From positions 248,001-312,000 of the forward strand of contig NZ_BCWV01000005.1 in the NCBI RefSeq assembly GCF_001894765.1: a stretch of DNA of 64,000 nt, read 5' to 3'. A program made the position numbers and the translations under genes. Origin of the DNA: Rhodococcoides corynebacterioides NBRC 14404. Lineage in GTDB: Bacteria; Actinomycetota; Actinomycetes; Mycobacteriales; Mycobacteriaceae. The notes below the pieces were generated by a model. The model was not told where the DNA came from and made no database searches. It saw nothing but the letters and a program-made list of their open reading frames with translations. Every line of letters begins with the position of its first letter. Position 1 is the first letter of the stretch. Below, piece by piece: positions 1 to 12,452 of this stretch.

Positions 1-294
1 CTGGGACGTCACCGCTTCGACGCGACGGTCTGCGGCGACGAGGTCGCGTCGGCCAAGCCGTCGCCGGATCCCTACCTTCGGGCGGCTCGCCTGCTCGGGG
101 TCGACCCGGCGTCCTGCGTCGCCGTCGAGGACTCGCCCACGGGGACGCAGGCCGCGAGTACCGCCGGGTGCGCGGTTCTGGTCGTCGGCACGGAGGTCCC
201 GGTGCCCGCGGCGCCGGGACGCACCTTCCGCGACGGGCTCGTGGGGGTCACCGTCGACGAGCTCCGGGACGTCTCCACGCGGCGACCGTCCTGA
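1..294 (+). CDS. HAD-family hydrolase, C-terminal fragment
   Basis: This is the last 97 codons of a gene that begins before the window, read in frame 1 and ending at TGA 292-294. The visible part has the later motifs of subfamily IA HAD phosphatases: the motif III lysine in [11 protein letters not shown] and the acidic motif IV in [13 protein letters not shown]. Such enzymes are cytoplasmic phosphatases or phosphomutases acting on small phosphorylated metabolites; the nucleophile aspartate and the cap domain lie outside the window, so the substrate cannot be guessed. The gene ends only 25 bp before hisE and reads the same way, so it may share a transcript with the histidine genes. Confidence 0.8.
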   Translation: MGRHRFDATVCGDEVASAKPSPDPYLRAARLLGVDPASCVAVEDSPTGTQAASTAGCAVLVVGTEVPVPAAPGRTFRDGLVGVTVDELRDVSTRRPS

Positions 295-319
295 CCGCTG
301 CACGTCGGGTCGCCGTGAC

Positions 320-601
320 GTGGAACAATCAGGCCCCGTGAAGAACTTCGATTCCCTGTTCGCCGAGCTCACCGATCGTGCCGTGACCCGCCCCGAGGGG
401 TCGGGCACGGTGGCAGCGTTGGACGCCGGTGTGCATGCGCAGGGGAAGAAGGTTCTCGAGGAGGCCGGTGAGGTCTGGATCGCTGCGGAGCACGAGTCGG
501 ACGAGGCCCTCGCCGAGGAGATCTCGCAGCTCCTCTACTGGGTCCAGGTGCTCATGGTGGGCAGGAACATCTCGCTCGAGGACGTCTACCGACATCTGTG
601 A
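320..601 (+). CDS. hisE: Phosphoribosyl-ATP pyrophosphohydrolase HisE
   Basis: HisE performs the second step of histidine synthesis, hydrolysing phosphoribosyl-ATP to phosphoribosyl-AMP and pyrophosphate. The 93-residue product is a single MazG-like helical domain. Its metal-binding signature is visible as LEEAGEVW (about residues 46-53) followed by EEISQLLYW (66-74). I chose GTG 320 because it gives the 93-aa length and the N-terminal pattern known for the mycobacterial enzyme. A second GTG at 338 would give an 87-aa protein and cannot be excluded. hisG follows after 46 bp in the same direction, the usual actinobacterial hisE-hisG pair. Confidence 0.95.
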   Translation: MEQSGPVKNFDSLFAELTDRAVTRPEGSGTVAALDAGVHAQGKKVLEEAGEVWIAAEHESDEALAEEISQLLYWVQVLMVGRNISLEDVYRHL

Positions 602-647
602 CGCCCGCCGTCGCCCCTCCCTCCCACCGAGAACCGAAAGCCGAACC

Positions 648-1499
648 ATGTTGCGTGTCGCCGTTCCCAACAAGGGCGCCCTGTCCGAGCTCGCCGCCGA
701 GATCCTCACCGAGGCCGGATACCGCCGCCGTACCGACTCCCGTGACCTCACGGTGCTCGACCCCGCCAACAACGTCGAGTTCTTCTTCCTCCGCCCCAAG
801 GACATCGCCATCTACGTCGGATCGGGGGAGTTGGACCTGGGCATCACCGGGCGAGACCTCGCGCTCGATTCCGGCGCTCCCGTGGCCGAGCGCCTCGCGC
901 TGGGCTTCGGATCCAGCACCTTCCGGTACGCCGCGCCGGCGGGCCGGGAGTGGTCCCCGGAGGACCTCGCGGGGCTCCGCATCGCCACGTCCTACCCCAA
1001 CCTGGTGCGCGCCGATCTCGCCCGACGCGGCCTCGAGGCCACCGTCATCCGCCTCGACGGCGCCGTGGAGATCTCCATCCAGCTCGGCGTGGCCGACGCC
1101 ATCGCGGACGTCGTCGGCTCGGGACGCACACTGCGCCAACACGATCTGTTGGCCTTCGGCGAATCGCTGTGCGACTCCGAGGGTGTGCTCATCGAGCGCG
1201 AGGGGTCCGATGGGCACGATCGCGCTCGCAACCAGTTGATCGCCCGCGTGCAGGGTGTGGTGTTCGCCCAGCAGTACCTGATGCTGGACTACGACTGCCC
1301 CCGCTCGTTGCTCGACCAAGCGGTCGAGATCACACCGGGGCTCGAGTCGCCCACCCTGTCGCCGCTGGCCGACGAGGCCTGGGTCGCCATCCGGGCCATG
1401 GTGCCGCGCAAGGGGCACAACGCGGTGATGGACCGTCTGGCCGACCTGGGCGCGAAAGCGATTCTGGCGTCGGACATCCGGTCCTGCCGAGCGTTCTAA
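648..1499 (+). CDS. hisG: ATP phosphoribosyltransferase HisG (long form)
   Basis: HisG catalyses the first committed step of histidine synthesis, joining ATP and PRPP to form phosphoribosyl-ATP, and is feedback-inhibited by histidine. The 283-aa product begins [10 protein letters not shown] and carries the PRPP-binding segment [16 protein letters not shown] at about residues 147-162. Its length shows it is the long form with a C-terminal ACT-like regulatory domain, the type that does not need HisZ. The ATG at 648 fits the conserved N-terminus; the longer open frame upstream overlaps hisE and is not coding. The gene converges on the thioesterase gene and their stop codons overlap by a few bases. 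Confidence 0.96.
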   Translation: MLRVAVPNKGALSELAAEILTEAGYRRRTDSRDLTVLDPANNVEFFFLRPKDIAIYVGSGELDLGITGRDLALDSGAPVAERLALGFGSSTFRYAAPAGREWSPEDLAGLRIATSYPNLVRADLARRGLEATVIRLDGAVEISIQLGVADAIADVVGSGRTLRQHDLLAFGESLCDSEGVLIEREGSDGHDRARNQLIARVQGVVFAQQYLMLDYDCPRSLLDQAVEITPGLESPTLSPLADEAWVAIRAMVPRKGHNAVMDRLADLGAKAILASDIRSCRAF

Positions 1500-2301
1500 C
1501 CCCGCGCCCGCACCTCGAGCGTCTGGAAGGACCGGCCCACGGGGCCGTGCTCGTCGTGCAGGACGGCCGAGCACAGCCCCACGCCGTCGTCGCTCAGCGC
1601 GGTGCTCGCCTGCACCCCGACCCACTCGCCGCGCGGCACGCGCACGATCTCGACCGTCAGGTCGGTGTTGAGGAACGTGTGGCGGGTGGGATCGATGCGC
1701 GCGGCGACGCCGTTGGCGATGTCCGCGACCGCGAACAGTCGCACGATCGGTGACGTCGACTCACCCTGCACCACAGGGTGTTTCGGTCGAGCCCACACCG
1801 ATCCGGGGCCGCTCTCGGTGGCGGACTCGCCGCCGCGGAAGTCCAGGCTGTCCAGGAAACCGCCGTGCCAGTGCTCGGGGAACACCCACCGGGACTCGCT
1901 CTCGTGCGGACCGGGACGCAGCGGAGGGTCGACGTCGTGTCGGATCGACGCAGTGTCCGACGTCGCGATGCGCCATCCGGTGCCGCGAGCGACCGTGCGG
2001 GGACGGCCGTCGGGACCGTCGGCGACCAGTTCCGCCGACAGCATCGACACCCGGCGCCCGGGCCGCTCCACGCGTGCGCGCACGTCCAGTTCGCCGACCG
2101 GAATCGGTCCCAGGATCTCCATGGTGACCCGGGCGAGGCGGCTGCCCTCCTGCGGCGAGCACTGCTCGAGTGCGCGGGCGAGCAGCGCGGACGGGGGAGC
2201 GCCGTGCTGCATCGTCTCCGCCCACACGCTGGTGGTGTAGGCCGTCGCCCGGACGCTCTCGACGCCCTCCCGCCGCGGCGCGATCGGCACGAAGAGGGCG
2301 G

Positions 2302-2305
<4 letters not shown>
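1496..2305 (-). CDS. Acyl-CoA thioesterase family protein
   Basis: This 269-aa protein looks like an actinobacterial TesB-type double hot-dog thioesterase, expected to hydrolyse acyl-CoA in the cytoplasm. The N-terminal half has the hot-dog helix region [17 protein letters not shown], and the second half has the typical run [20 protein letters not shown] placed the start at GTG 2305, which overlaps the stop of the upstream RecB-like gene by 4 bp and implies translational coupling. The open frame continues upstream, but that part is a shadow of the nuclease gene. The substrate chain length cannot be told from sequence. The call rests on overall pattern, not on a catalytic residue I can name with certainty. 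Confidence 0.8.
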
Positions 2306-4127
<1,822 letters not shown>

Positions 4128-4221
4128 CCCTCGCCGCGACTCCCGGCCCCTGACCTCGACGTCCCGCACGTTCCCGTACTTGGCGGTAGCGTTGATCGAT
4201 ACGTTTCGGGAGGAGTCCTGC

Positions 4222-6003
4222 ATGAGCCCTACTGATCACTCGGACCAATCCGCATCGGCGGCCGAACTCGAGTCGCTGCGCGCGGAAGCCGCTGCCCTTC
4301 GTCGTCAACTCGCGTCGACCCGTGGGGGAACACTGCCGTCGGCCGAGGTGCGGGACCTCGAGAACAAGATCGACACGCTGACCACGCGCAACGGCAAGTT
4401 GCTGGAGACCCTCAAGGAAGCGCGTCAGCAGCTCATCGCGCTGCGCGAGGAGGTCGATCGACTCGGCGCCCCGCCCAGCGGCTACGGCGTCCTGGTCCAC
4501 GTGTTCGACGACGGCAACGTCGACGTGTTCACCTCGGGCCGCAAGATGCGTCTGTCCTGCTCACCGAACATCGAGGTCGAGGCCCTGCGTCCCGGCCAGA
4601 CGGTCCGGCTGAACGAGGCATTGACCATCGTCGAGGCATGCGAGTTCGAACGCGTGGGGGAGATTTCGGCCCTGCGCGAGGTGCTCGACGACGGCCGTCG
4701 CGCCCTGGTGGTCGGCCACGCCGACGAGGAGCGCGTGGTGTGGTTGGCCACTCCGCTGCAGGAGATGGCCGACGACGAGTCGCCGGAGGATCCCGACGGG
4801 CCGTCGCGGCGGCTGCGTCCCGGCGACTCCCTGCTGGTCGACACGAAGGCCGGCTACGCCTTCGAGCGCATTCCGAAGGCCGAGGTCGAGGACCTGGTTC
4901 TCGAGGAGGTGCCGGACGTCGGCTACGAGGACATCGGCGGTCTCGGTCGCCAGATCGAGCAGATCCGGGACGCGGTGGAACTGCCGTTCCTGCACAAGGA
5001 CCTGTTCCGCGAGTACTCGCTGCGCCCGCCGAAGGGTGTGCTGCTCTACGGCCCGCCCGGATGCGGAAAGACGTTGATCGCCAAGGCTGTCGCCAACTCC
5101 CTGGCCAAGAAGATCGCGGAGGCCAAGGGCGAGGACGCCCGCGAGGCCAAGTCGTTTTTCCTCAACATCAAGGGCCCGGAGCTGCTGAACAAATTCGTCG
5201 GCGAGACCGAGCGCCACATCCGGCTGATCTTCCAGCGGGCGCGTGAGAAGGCGTCCGAGGGCACGCCCGTCATCGTGTTCTTCGACGAGATGGACTCGAT
5301 CTTCCGCACCCGAGGATCCGGTGTGTCGTCCGACGTCGAAACCACCGTGGTGCCGCAGCTGCTCGCCGAGATCGACGGTGTCGAGGGCCTCGAGAACGTG
5401 ATCGTCATCGGCGCGTCCAACCGCGAGGACATGATCGACCCGGCCATCCTCCGGCCCGGTCGCCTGGACGTGAAGATCAAGATCGAGCGTCCCGACGCCG
5501 AGTCGGCCCTGGACATCTTCTCCAAGTACCTGGACGAGTCGCTGCCCGTCGCGGCGGACGACCTCGCCGAGTTCGGCGGCGATCGTGCTGCCTGCATCCG
5601 CGCGATGATCGAGCGGGTCGTGGAGCGTATGTACGCCGAGAGCGACGACAACCGCTTCCTCGAGGTCACGTACGCCAACGGCGACAAGGAAGTCCTGTAC
5701 TTCAAGGACTTCAACTCGGGCGCGATGATCCAGAACATCGTCGACCGGGCCAAGAAGTACGCGATCAAGTCGGTGCTCGACACCGGCACCAAGGGTCTGA
5801 GTGTCCAACATCTCTTCGACTCGATCGTCGACGAGTTCGCGGAGAACGAGGACTTGCCGAACACCACCAACCCGGACGACTGGGCCCGCATCTCCGGCAA
5901 GAAGGGGGAGCGCATCGTCTACATTCGCACCCTCGTCACCGGCAAGAACGCGAGCACGAGTCGGTCCATCGACACCGAGTCGAATACCGGCCAGTACCTG
6001 TAG
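4222..6003 (+). CDS. arc: Proteasome-associated AAA ATPase Arc/Mpa
   Basis: This hexameric ring ATPase captures pupylated proteins, unfolds them and threads them into the 20S proteasome. The 593-aa product has, in order, an N-terminal coiled coil (about 10-80) that binds Pup, the tandem OB region (about 85-240) and one AAA module with Walker A GPPGCGKT at 277-284 and Walker [11 protein letters not shown] with its aspartate near 355. The C-terminus is TGQYL; this penultimate-tyrosine tail docks on the 20S core in the known family. I chose ATG 4222, preceded by GGGAGGAG; the open frame extends upstream to 4180 but lacks a ribosome site. Confidence 0.97.
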   Translation: MSPTDHSDQSASAAELESLRAEAAALRRQLASTRGGTLPSAEVRDLENKIDTLTTRNGKLLETLKEARQQLIALREEVDRLGAPPSGYGVLVHVFDDGNVDVFTSGRKMRLSCSPNIEVEALRPGQTVRLNEALTIVEACEFERVGEISALREVLDDGRRALVVGHADEERVVWLATPLQEMADDESPEDPDGPSRRLRPGDSLLVDTKAGYAFERIPKAEVEDLVLEEVPDVGYEDIGGLGRQIEQIRDAVELPFLHKDLFREYSLRPPKGVLLYGPPGCGKTLIAKAVANSLAKKIAEAKGEDAREAKSFFLNIKGPELLNKFVGETERHIRLIFQRAREKASEGTPVIVFFDEMDSIFRTRGSGVSSDVETTVVPQLLAEIDGVEGLENVIVIGASNREDMIDPAILRPGRLDVKIKIERPDAESALDIFSKYLDESLPVAADDLAEFGGDRAACIRAMIERVVERMYAESDDNRFLEVTYANGDKEVLYFKDFNSGAMIQNIVDRAKKYAIKSVLDTGTKGLSVQHLFDSIVDEFAENEDLPNTTNPDDWARISGKKGERIVYIRTLVTGKNASTSRSIDTESNTGQYL

Positions 6004-6025
6004 ACGGACGCCGAACCGACCGGCG

Positions 6026-6057
6026 GAGCCCCCGCGAGCACCCGCTCGCGGGGGCTC
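6026..6057 (+). terminator. Hairpin terminator between arc and dop
   Basis: A perfect 13-bp GC-rich stem (6026-6038 with 6045-6057) with a 6-nt loop lies 22 bp after the arc stop codon. No T-run follows, which is common in high-GC actinobacteria. It would separate the arc transcript from dop, which appears to have its own promoter. Confidence 0.7.
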
Positions 6058-6073
6058 TCCGTCTCTCCTGGCC

Positions 6074-6079
6074 TAGTCT
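6074..6079 (+). promoter_or_regulatory. -10 box of a likely leaderless dop promoter
   Basis: TAGTCT ends 6 nt before the dop ATG, so the transcript would start at or next to the start codon. No Shine-Dalgarno sequence precedes the ATG, which agrees with leaderless translation. Confidence 0.6.
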
Positions 6080-6085
6080 CGAATC

Positions 6086-7585
6086 ATGGAGCGCATCATC
6101 GGTGTCGAGGTCGAGTACGGCATCTCGTCACCCACCGAGCCAACGGCCAATCCGATTCTCACGTCCACCCAGGCCGTCCTGGCGTACGCGGCGGCGGCCG
6201 GCGTGCCCCGCGCCAAGCGCACCCGGTGGGACTACGAGGTGGAGTCGCCCCTGCGGGACGCCCGGGGGTTCGATCTCGGTCGTTTCAGCGGGCCGGCGCC
6301 GGTGATCGACGCCGACGAGGTCGGCGCGGCGAACATGATCCTCACCAATGGCGCCCGGCTGTACGTCGACCACGCGCACCCGGAGTACTCGGCTCCCGAG
6401 GTCCGCGACCCGCTCGACGCGGTCATCTGGGACAAGGCGGGCGAGCGCGTCATGGAGGCGGCCGCCCGACACGCCTCGTCGGTACCCGGTGCACCCCGCC
6501 TGCAGCTGTACAAGAACAACGTCGACGGCAAGGGCGCCTCCTACGGCACCCACGAGAACTACCTCATGTCCCGTGAGACGCCGTTCTCCGCCATCGTGGC
6601 CGGACTGTCGCCGTTCTTCGCCTCCCGGCAGGTCTTCACGGGCTCCGGGCGCGTCGGGCTGGGTCAGTCCGGTGACGAGCCGGGATTCCAGCTCTCCCAG
6701 CGCGCGGACTACATCGAGGTCGAGGTGGGCCTCGAGACGACGCTCAAGCGCGGCATCATCAACACCCGCGACGAGCCGCACGCCGACGCCGACAAGTACC
6801 GCCGCCTGCACGTCATCATCGGCGACGCGAACCTGGCCGAGATGGCCACCTACCTCAAGGTCGGCACCACCGCGCTGGTCCTCGACATCGTCGAGGCGGG
6901 GGTCGACCTGTCGGACCTCCAGCTCGCTCGCCCGGTGACGGCCGTGCACCGCATCAGCCACGACCCGACGCTGCGCACCACGGTCGCGTTGGCCGACGGA
7001 CGCGAGCTGACGGCGTTGGCCCTGCAGCGCATCTACCTCGAGCGCGTCTCGCGCCACCTCGACAGCCGCGGTGAGCGGGATGCACGGGCGGACGACGTCG
7101 TGGAGAAGTGGGCGATGATCCTGGACAAGCTCGAGCGTGACCCGATGGAGTGCGCGACGCTGCTCGACTGGCCCGCGAAACTGCGTCTGCTCGAGGGATT
7201 CCGCACGCGGGAGAACCTGGGGTGGTCGGCGCCGCGTCTGCACCTGGTGGATCTGCAGTACTCCGACGTCCGGCTCGACAAGGGCCTCTACAACCGCCTC
7301 GTCGCGCGCGGGTCGATGGAGCGCCTGGTCACCGAGCAGCAGGTCATGGACGCCGTCTCCACGCCGCCGTCGGACACCCGTGCCTACTTCCGCGGGGAGT
7401 GCCTGCGGCGCTTCGGCTCCGACATCGCCGCCGCCAGCTGGGACTCCGTCATCTTCGACCTGGGCGGGGAATCGCTGGTTCGCATTCCCACGCTCGAACC
7501 GCTCCGGGGCAGCAAGGCACACGTCGGCGCGCTGCTCGACTCGGTCGACTCCGCCGCCGAACTGGTCGATCAGCTCACCGGCTGA
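6086..7585 (+). CDS. dop: Deamidase/depupylase Dop
   Basis: Dop converts the C-terminal glutamine of Pup to glutamate so that it can be ligated, and also removes Pup from conjugates. The 499-aa protein belongs to the carboxylate-amine ligase fold shared with PafA and glutamine synthetase. Visible marks are the N-terminal metal-binding glutamates in GVEVEYG, the catalytic aspartate of [10 protein letters not shown] (Asp95), the strand [19 protein letters not shown] and the ATP-site segment [17 protein letters not shown]. The region after [18 protein letters not shown] corresponds to the Dop-specific loop that distinguishes it from PafA. The length is as expected. Confidence 0.97.
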   Translation: MERIIGVEVEYGISSPTEPTANPILTSTQAVLAYAAAAGVPRAKRTRWDYEVESPLRDARGFDLGRFSGPAPVIDADEVGAANMILTNGARLYVDHAHPEYSAPEVRDPLDAVIWDKAGERVMEAAARHASSVPGAPRLQLYKNNVDGKGASYGTHENYLMSRETPFSAIVAGLSPFFASRQVFTGSGRVGLGQSGDEPGFQLSQRADYIEVEVGLETTLKRGIINTRDEPHADADKYRRLHVIIGDANLAEMATYLKVGTTALVLDIVEAGVDLSDLQLARPVTAVHRISHDPTLRTTVALADGRELTALALQRIYLERVSRHLDSRGERDARADDVVEKWAMILDKLERDPMECATLLDWPAKLRLLEGFRTRENLGWSAPRLHLVDLQYSDVRLDKGLYNRLVARGSMERLVTEQQVMDAVSTPPSDTRAYFRGECLRRFGSDIAAASWDSVIFDLGGESLVRIPTLEPLRGSKAHVGALLDSVDSAAELVDQLTG

Positions 7586-7627
7586 TCCGCCCGACCGCGC
7601 GTTGCCACCCCCGCCCGCGACGCGCTC

Positions 7628-7633
7628 GGTAGG
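7628..7633 (+). promoter_or_regulatory. Possible -10 box upstream of pup
   Basis: TAGGCT lies 47 bp before the pup ATG, in the short dop-pup gap. A strong GAGGAGG ribosome site follows about 8 nt before the ATG, so pup would have an ordinary leader, unlike dop. Confidence 0.4.
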
Positions 7634-7680
7634 CTCGAAGATCCACGCGACGAACCGGTGGTACGACGAGGAGGCCCGCA

Positions 7681-7872
7681 ATGGCACAAGAGCAGACCAC
7701 ACGCTCCGGTGGTGGCGACGACGACGAAGGCGGTGCCGAGGGCGCGTCGGGCCAGGAGCGCCGCGAGAAGCTCGCCGAGGAGACCGACGATCTGCTCGAC
7801 GAGATCGACGACGTGCTCGAGGAGAACGCCGAGGACTTCGTGCGGGCCTACGTTCAGAAGGGTGGCCAGTGA
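7681..7872 (+). CDS. pup: Prokaryotic ubiquitin-like protein Pup
   Basis: Pup is the small disordered tag that is linked through its C-terminal glutamate to lysines of proteins destined for the proteasome. The 63-aa product is highly acidic, with the helical Arc-binding region [20 protein letters not shown], and ends GGQ. The final glutamine means that Dop must deamidate it first. A strong ribosome site GAGGAGG precedes the ATG. The stop codon overlaps the GTG start of prcB, so the tag and the protease subunit are translationally coupled. Confidence 0.98.
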   Translation: MAQEQTTRSGGGDDDEGGAEGASGQERREKLAEETDDLLDEIDDVLEENAEDFVRAYVQKGGQ

Positions 7873-8738
7873 CGGAACCCGAACGCCGCAACACGGGCGA
7901 CACTCTCGCCTACGGTTCCCCGTTCTCGTCCTTCACCGATCACCTGCGGGCGTACGCACCGCATCTGCTGCCGGAGAACCGCTTCCGAGCGGATCCTGCC
8001 GCCCCGGCGTTCGCACAGGAGGCCGCCATGAGCGACATCGCGCCGCACGGCACCACGATCGTGGCGGTCACCTACGACGGCGGTGTGATCCTTGCCGGTG
8101 ACCGGCGGGCGACGCAGGGCAATCTGATCGCGAGCCGGGACGTCGAGAAGGTCTACGTCACCGACGAATACTCGGCGGCCGGTATCGCGGGAACCGCCGG
8201 CCTGGCCATCGAGCTGGTCCGGCTGTTCGCCGTCGAACTCGAGCACTACGAGAAGATCGAGGGCGTTCCGCTCACCTTCAACGGCAAGGCCAACAAGCTG
8301 TCGTCGATGGTGCGCGCCAATCTCGGTGCCGCCATGCAGGGTCTGGCCGTGGTCCCGCTGCTCGTGGGGTACGACCTGGACGCCCCCGACGCCCGGCACG
8401 CCGGTCGCATCGTCTCCTACGACGTCGTCGGCGGCCGGTACGAGGAGCGGTCCGGCTACCACGCGGTGGGATCCGGCTCGCTGTTCGCGAAGTCGGCCAT
8501 GAAGAAGCTCTATCGCGACGGGCTCACCGAGGACGACGCGCTGCGCGTGGCGGTCGAGGCGCTCTACGACGCCGCGGACGACGATTCCGCCACGGGCGGA
8601 CCGGATCTGGTGCGGGGAATCCTGCCCACGGCCGTGACCATCGGCGCGAGCGGAGCCACGTTCGTCGAGTCGGCGCGCACCGAGGCGCTGGCCCGGGCGA
8701 TCGTGCAGGACCGCACGGAAGGGGGAGAGCGCCGATGA
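7869..8738 (+). CDS. prcB: 20S proteasome beta subunit PrcB
   Basis: PrcB forms the two inner rings of the 20S proteasome and carries the proteolytic sites. The 289-aa precursor starts at GTG 7869 and has a 61-residue propeptide. The [13 protein letters not shown] junction predicts autocleavage that exposes Thr62 as the catalytic N-terminal nucleophile. The GDRRATQGN segment just after is typical of the family. The GTG overlaps the pup stop and the final codons overlap the prcA start (ATGA), so pup, prcB and prcA form a tight operon. Confidence 0.97.
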   Translation: MTEPERRNTGDTLAYGSPFSSFTDHLRAYAPHLLPENRFRADPAAPAFAQEAAMSDIAPHGTTIVAVTYDGGVILAGDRRATQGNLIASRDVEKVYVTDEYSAAGIAGTAGLAIELVRLFAVELEHYEKIEGVPLTFNGKANKLSSMVRANLGAAMQGLAVVPLLVGYDLDAPDARHAGRIVSYDVVGGRYEERSGYHAVGSGSLFAKSAMKKLYRDGLTEDDALRVAVEALYDAADDDSATGGPDLVRGILPTAVTIGASGATFVESARTEALARAIVQDRTEGGERR

Positions 8739-9538
8739 CCATGCCGTACTACGCGTCCGCCGAGCAGATCATGCGTGATCGCTCGGAGTTGGCGCGCAAG
8801 GGAATCGCCCGCGGACGCAGCGTCGTCGTCCTGACGTACGCGGACGGGGTGCTCTTCGTCGCCGAGAACCGATCGTCGGCGCTGCACAAGGTCAGCGAAC
8901 TGTACGACCGGCTCGGCTTCGCCGCGGTGGGGAAGTACAACGAGTTCGAGAACCTGCGCCGTGCCGGGATCGTGCACGCGGACACCAAGGGATACACCTA
9001 CGACCGCGCCGACGTGACCGGCCGCTCGCTGGCCAAGGCGTACGCACAGACCCTGGGCACCATCTTCACCGAGCAGCTCAAGCCCTACGAGGTGGAGATC
9101 TGCGTGGCGGAGGTGCCACGGCCGGGGGAATCCGGTGTGCCGCAGCTCTATCGGATCACCTACGACGGGTCGATCGTCGACGAGCGTGACTTCGTGGTGA
9201 TGGGCGGAACCACCGAGCCCATCACGGCGGCGCTGCGCGAGGCGTACCGCGGAGACCTGGATCTCGCGTCCGCGGTGGGCATCGCGATCACCGCGTTGCA
9301 GGACGGGACGTCGACGCCCACCAACGGTGGCGGGGAACCGGCGGAACGCCGGGTGCTCGAAGTGGCCAGTCTGGAAGTGGCGGTGCTGGAACGCCATCGG
9401 CCGCGGCGAGCGTTCCGCCGCATCGGCGGGGCGGCGCTCGAGGCGCTGCTGCCGGGGTCGGGTGCCGGGCCGAGTACCGAATCAGTCGACACGCCCGCCG
9501 AGGCGGGCTCCGATCAGCCGACGCCGCCCGGTCCGTAG
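8735..9538 (+). CDS. prcA: 20S proteasome alpha subunit PrcA
   Basis: PrcA forms the outer rings that gate the 20S core and bind the Arc/Mpa tail. The 267-aa protein begins [20 protein letters not shown], the alpha-type N-terminal gate segment, and lacks a catalytic threonine. The fold segments [27 protein letters not shown] follow (quoted in part as the family hallmark [11 protein letters not shown]). The C-terminal tail after about residue 225 is proline- and acid-rich and probably disordered. Its start overlaps prcB by 4 bp. Its 3' end overlaps the convergent PAP2-kinase gene by 25 bp. Confidence 0.96.
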   Translation: MTMPYYASAEQIMRDRSELARKGIARGRSVVVLTYADGVLFVAENRSSALHKVSELYDRLGFAAVGKYNEFENLRRAGIVHADTKGYTYDRADVTGRSLAKAYAQTLGTIFTEQLKPYEVEICVAEVPRPGESGVPQLYRITYDGSIVDERDFVVMGGTTEPITAALREAYRGDLDLASAVGIAITALQDGTSTPTNGGGEPAERRVLEVASLEVAVLERHRPRRAFRRIGGAALEALLPGSGAGPSTESVDTPAEAGSDQPTPPGP

Positions 9539-10986
9539 ACCGTGAGAAGCGAGGGTCGGGCGACGAAGTCGAAAGCCCGGCCCTCGCCCGCGATCTCGCC
9601 GTCGACGGCCACCGCCACGGGTGGGCCGTCGTGCCGCACCGACAGCGTCGTCACCCGCTCCTGCCGGTAGGTCGGTGACGAGCCGAGACTGCCGGTCAGG
9701 GCGGCGAGCGCGAGACGCGTCCGCGAGAGTCGGATGCGCGCCCGCAAATAGCGCACGTCGAGGACGCCACCGGCGATCGACGGTCGGGACATCGGAACCT
9801 GATCCGCCGGCGCGTAGCTTCCGTTGCCCACGAACAACATCCAGACCGGATCGACGCGCCCGCCGACGACGGCGTGCAACGGTCGGGCGACGGTGAGGAC
9901 GGCCACCATCGCGGCGGCCGCGGCGGGCCACTTGCCCACCCGGTCGGTCCACCGGTCGCGCAGGCGCACCGTGTCCGGGTAGCCGCCGATGCTCGCGGTG
10001 TTGACGAACAATGTCGGCTCGCCACCGTCGATGCTCACGCTGCCGAGATCCACCCGCGCCGCGTGCCCCCGCTCGACGGCGGCGGCGGTGGTCGACACCC
10101 GGGTCAGGCCGATGTCGCGCGCGAAGTGGTTGAGCGTGCCGCCCGCGAAGACGGCGAGCGGCAGCTCGGTTCGCACCGCCGCGGTCACCGCGGCGGCCAC
10201 CGTGCCGTCGCCCCCGCACACACCGAGGGCGAAGACGGAGTCGTCGACCTCGGCCTGCAACCGAGCCGCGAAGTCCTCGCCCTCCGTCGGCTGCACGAAT
10301 CGCGCGTCCGGGAGCGCCTCGGCGACCGCGGCGACGACCTCCGAATTGTGCGTTCCGGCAGCGGGATTCACCAGGACGATCAGCCCGCGACCACGGTGCA
10401 GAGCCGGCGCCGACCCACGCCCGCCCAACTGTGCGGGAGTGGCCGACCGTACCGCCCACCACCGCCTGGTTCCCAGCGCGATCCCGGCTCCGATACCCGC
10501 GCCGACCACGACGTCCGAGGGCCAGTGGACCCCCACGTGGACCCGCGAGTACGCGACCGCGAGGGCGAGGGGCGCGACCACGAGCCCGGCCGCGGGGGAC
10601 TCGAGAGCGACCCCCGTCGCGAACGCCGCCGCGGACGCCGCATGCCCCGACGGGAACGACGACGAGACGGGGCGAACGCCGAGCCGACGCAGGGCCGGAA
10701 CCGCGACGGCCGGGGGACGGTCGCGCGGGAGCAGGGGCTTGAGGACGCCGTTGGCCACCGAGCTGGCCCCGGCGACAGCGAGCAGTCCGCGAACAGCACC
10801 CCGACGGCGGGCACCGCCGGTGGCGCTGAGCGCACCGGCGACGAGCACCCACAGCACGCTGTGGTTCGCCAGGGAGGTGAGGCCGCGCAGGACGGGGTCG
10901 GCCGGTCCCGGCCGGGTCGCGTAGCTCGACCGGACCAGCGCGAGATCGACGGCCCGGGTCCGGTTGCGAATCGATCGTGCGCTCAT
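9514..10986 (-). CDS. PAP2 phosphatase-diacylglycerol kinase fusion protein
   Basis: This 490-aa protein joins two lipid-modifying domains. Residues about 30-175 are a membrane PAP2 phosphatase with all three motifs: KPLLPRDRP (83-91), SFPSGHAAS (110-118) and [12 protein letters not shown] (147-158). Residues about 200-490 are a DAGK/LCB5-like lipid kinase with [12 protein letters not shown] and the nucleotide loop GGDGT (258-262). The pair could interconvert a lipid alcohol and its phosphate, or act on two different lipids; the substrate is not shown. It lies between prcA and pafA, convergent to the former and divergent from the latter, with only 42 bp to the pafA start. Confidence 0.9.
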   Translation of the reverse strand: MSARSIRNRTRAVDLALVRSSYATRPGPADPVLRGLTSLANHSVLWVLVAGALSATGGARRRGAVRGLLAVAGASSVANGVLKPLLPRDRPPAVAVPALRRLGVRPVSSSFPSGHAASAAAFATGVALESPAAGLVVAPLALAVAYSRVHVGVHWPSDVVVGAGIGAGIALGTRRWWAVRSATPAQLGGRGSAPALHRGRGLIVLVNPAAGTHNSEVVAAVAEALPDARFVQPTEGEDFAARLQAEVDDSVFALGVCGGDGTVAAAVTAAVRTELPLAVFAGGTLNHFARDIGLTRVSTTAAAVERGHAARVDLGSVSIDGGEPTLFVNTASIGGYPDTVRLRDRWTDRVGKWPAAAAAMVAVLTVARPLHAVVGGRVDPVWMLFVGNGSYAPADQVPMSRPSIAGGVLDVRYLRARIRLSRTRLALAALTGSLGSSPTYRQERVTTLSVRHDGPPVAVAVDGEIAGEGRAFDFVARPSLLTVYGPGGVG

Positions 10987-11016
10987 CGCTGCCACCCTAC
11001 GGTCCGCCGGTGGTTG

Positions 11017-11022
11017 TACTGT
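11017..11022 (+). promoter_or_regulatory. -10 box of a likely leaderless pafA promoter
   Basis: TACTGT ends 6 nt before the pafA GTG. The start point predicted from this box falls on the start codon, and no ribosome site is seen. Confidence 0.6.
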
Positions 11023-11028
11023 CGAACC

Positions 11029-12387
11029 GTGGAGCGACGAATCATGGGGATCGAGACGGAGTTCGGTGTCACGTGCACGTTCCACGGGCATCGTCGGCTC
11101 AGCCCGGACGAGGTGGCGCGTTACCTCTTCCGACGCGTGGTGTCGTGGGGACGCAGTTCCAACGTGTTCCTGCGCAACGGTGCGCGGCTCTACCTCGACG
11201 TCGGGTCGCACCCCGAGTACGCCACGGCCGAGTGCGACTCGCTCGAGCAACTGGTCGCGCACGACCGTGCGGGCGAGCGGGTTCTCGAGGATCTGCTGAT
11301 CGACGCCGAACAGCGCCTGTCGGACGAGGGCATCGGCGGCGACATCTATCTGTTCAAGAACAACACCGACTCGGCGGGCAACTCCTACGGCTGCCACGAG
11401 AACTACCTCGTCGTCCGAGCGGGGGAGTTCTCCCGCATCTCGGACGTCCTGCTGCCGTTCCTCGTCACGCGCCAGTTGATCTGCGGCGCCGGAAAGGTCC
11501 TCCAGACCCCGAAGGCGGCCGCGTTCTGTCTGTCCCAGCGCGCCGAGCACATCTGGGAGGGCGTCTCGTCGGCGACCACCCGGTCCCGGCCGATCATCAA
11601 CACGCGAGACGAACCGCACGCCGACGCCGAGAAGTACCGGCGGCTGCACGTGATCGTCGGCGACTCGAACATGGCCGAGCCCACCACCATGCTGAAGGTG
11701 GGCAGCGCCGCGCTCGTTCTCGAGATGATCGAGGCGGGCGTCTCCTTCCGAGACTTCGCGCTGGACAACCCCATCCGCGCCATCCGTGAGGTCTCGCACG
11801 ATCCCACCGGTCGCCGCCCGGTGCGCCTCGCCGGTGGGCGGCAGGCGAGTGCGCTCGAGGTGCAGCGCGAGTATCACGCGCGGGCCGTCGAGCACCTGCG
11901 CAACCGCACTCCCGACGTGCGGATGGAACAGGTCGTCGACCTCTGGGGTCGGACCCTCGACGCGGTCGAGGCCCAGGATTTCGCCAAGGTCGACACCGAG
12001 ATCGACTGGGTCATCAAGCGCAAGCTGTTCGAGCGGTATCAGGACCGGTACTCGATGGACCTGTCGGACCCGAAGATCGCACAGCTCGACCTCGCGTACC
12101 ACGACATCAAGCGGGGCCGAGGCGTCTTCGACGTCCTGCAACGCAAGGGACTGGTCACGCGGATCACCGAGGACGCGGCCATCGACGAGGCCGTCGACAC
12201 TCCGCCGCAGACGACACGCGCCAAGCTGCGCGGAGAGTTCATCGCGGCCGCCCAGAACGCCGGCCGCGACTTCACCGTCGACTGGGTGCATCTGAAGCTG
12301 AACGACCAGGCGCAGCGCACCGTGCTGTGCAAGGACCCGTTCCGATCGGTCGACGAGCGGGTGGAACGGCTGATCGCCTCCATGTGA
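11029..12387 (+). CDS. pafA: Pup-protein ligase PafA
   Basis: PafA phosphorylates the C-terminal glutamate of Pup and joins it to a substrate lysine. The 452-aa protein begins with [20 protein letters not shown], holding the metal-binding glutamates. It has the catalytic aspartate in [16 protein letters not shown] (Asp57), then [20 protein letters not shown] and [17 protein letters not shown] for nucleotide and Pup binding. The start GTG 11029 gives the same 452-aa length as the M. tuberculosis enzyme. The open frame upstream, reaching back to 9874, is a shadow of the PAP2-kinase gene. pafB follows after 65 bp, which contain an imperfect GC-rich hairpin. Confidence 0.97.
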   Translation: MERRIMGIETEFGVTCTFHGHRRLSPDEVARYLFRRVVSWGRSSNVFLRNGARLYLDVGSHPEYATAECDSLEQLVAHDRAGERVLEDLLIDAEQRLSDEGIGGDIYLFKNNTDSAGNSYGCHENYLVVRAGEFSRISDVLLPFLVTRQLICGAGKVLQTPKAAAFCLSQRAEHIWEGVSSATTRSRPIINTRDEPHADAEKYRRLHVIVGDSNMAEPTTMLKVGSAALVLEMIEAGVSFRDFALDNPIRAIREVSHDPTGRRPVRLAGGRQASALEVQREYHARAVEHLRNRTPDVRMEQVVDLWGRTLDAVEAQDFAKVDTEIDWVIKRKLFERYQDRYSMDLSDPKIAQLDLAYHDIKRGRGVFDVLQRKGLVTRITEDAAIDEAVDTPPQTTRAKLRGEFIAAAQNAGRDFTVDWVHLKLNDQAQRTVLCKDPFRSVDERVERLIASM

Positions 12388-12440
12388 CCGTTGATCCCCG
12401 GGTCGGCGTTGCGCCGCCGGGGACGGGGGACCCGAGCCAC

Positions 12441-12446
12441 TAGGCT
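12441..12446 (+). promoter_or_regulatory. -10 box of a likely leaderless pafB promoter
   Basis: TAGGCT ends 6 nt before the pafB GTG at 12453, implying a transcript that starts at the start codon. pafB could therefore be expressed separately from pafA. Confidence 0.6.
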
Positions 12447-12452
12447 GGGTCG

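Noticed and set aside
338..601. Shorter hisE start at GTG 338.
   Set aside because: Possible, but the 93-aa form from GTG 320 fits the known mycobacterial length and N-terminus better.
10987..12291. Extension of the PAP2-kinase frame far upstream to 12291.
   Set aside because: The extension is antisense to pafA and has no family pattern; the natural start is ATG 10986.
12395..12422. GC-rich hairpin between pafA and pafB.
   Set aside because: The stem has a 2-base bulge and two short halves; not strong enough to call a terminator.
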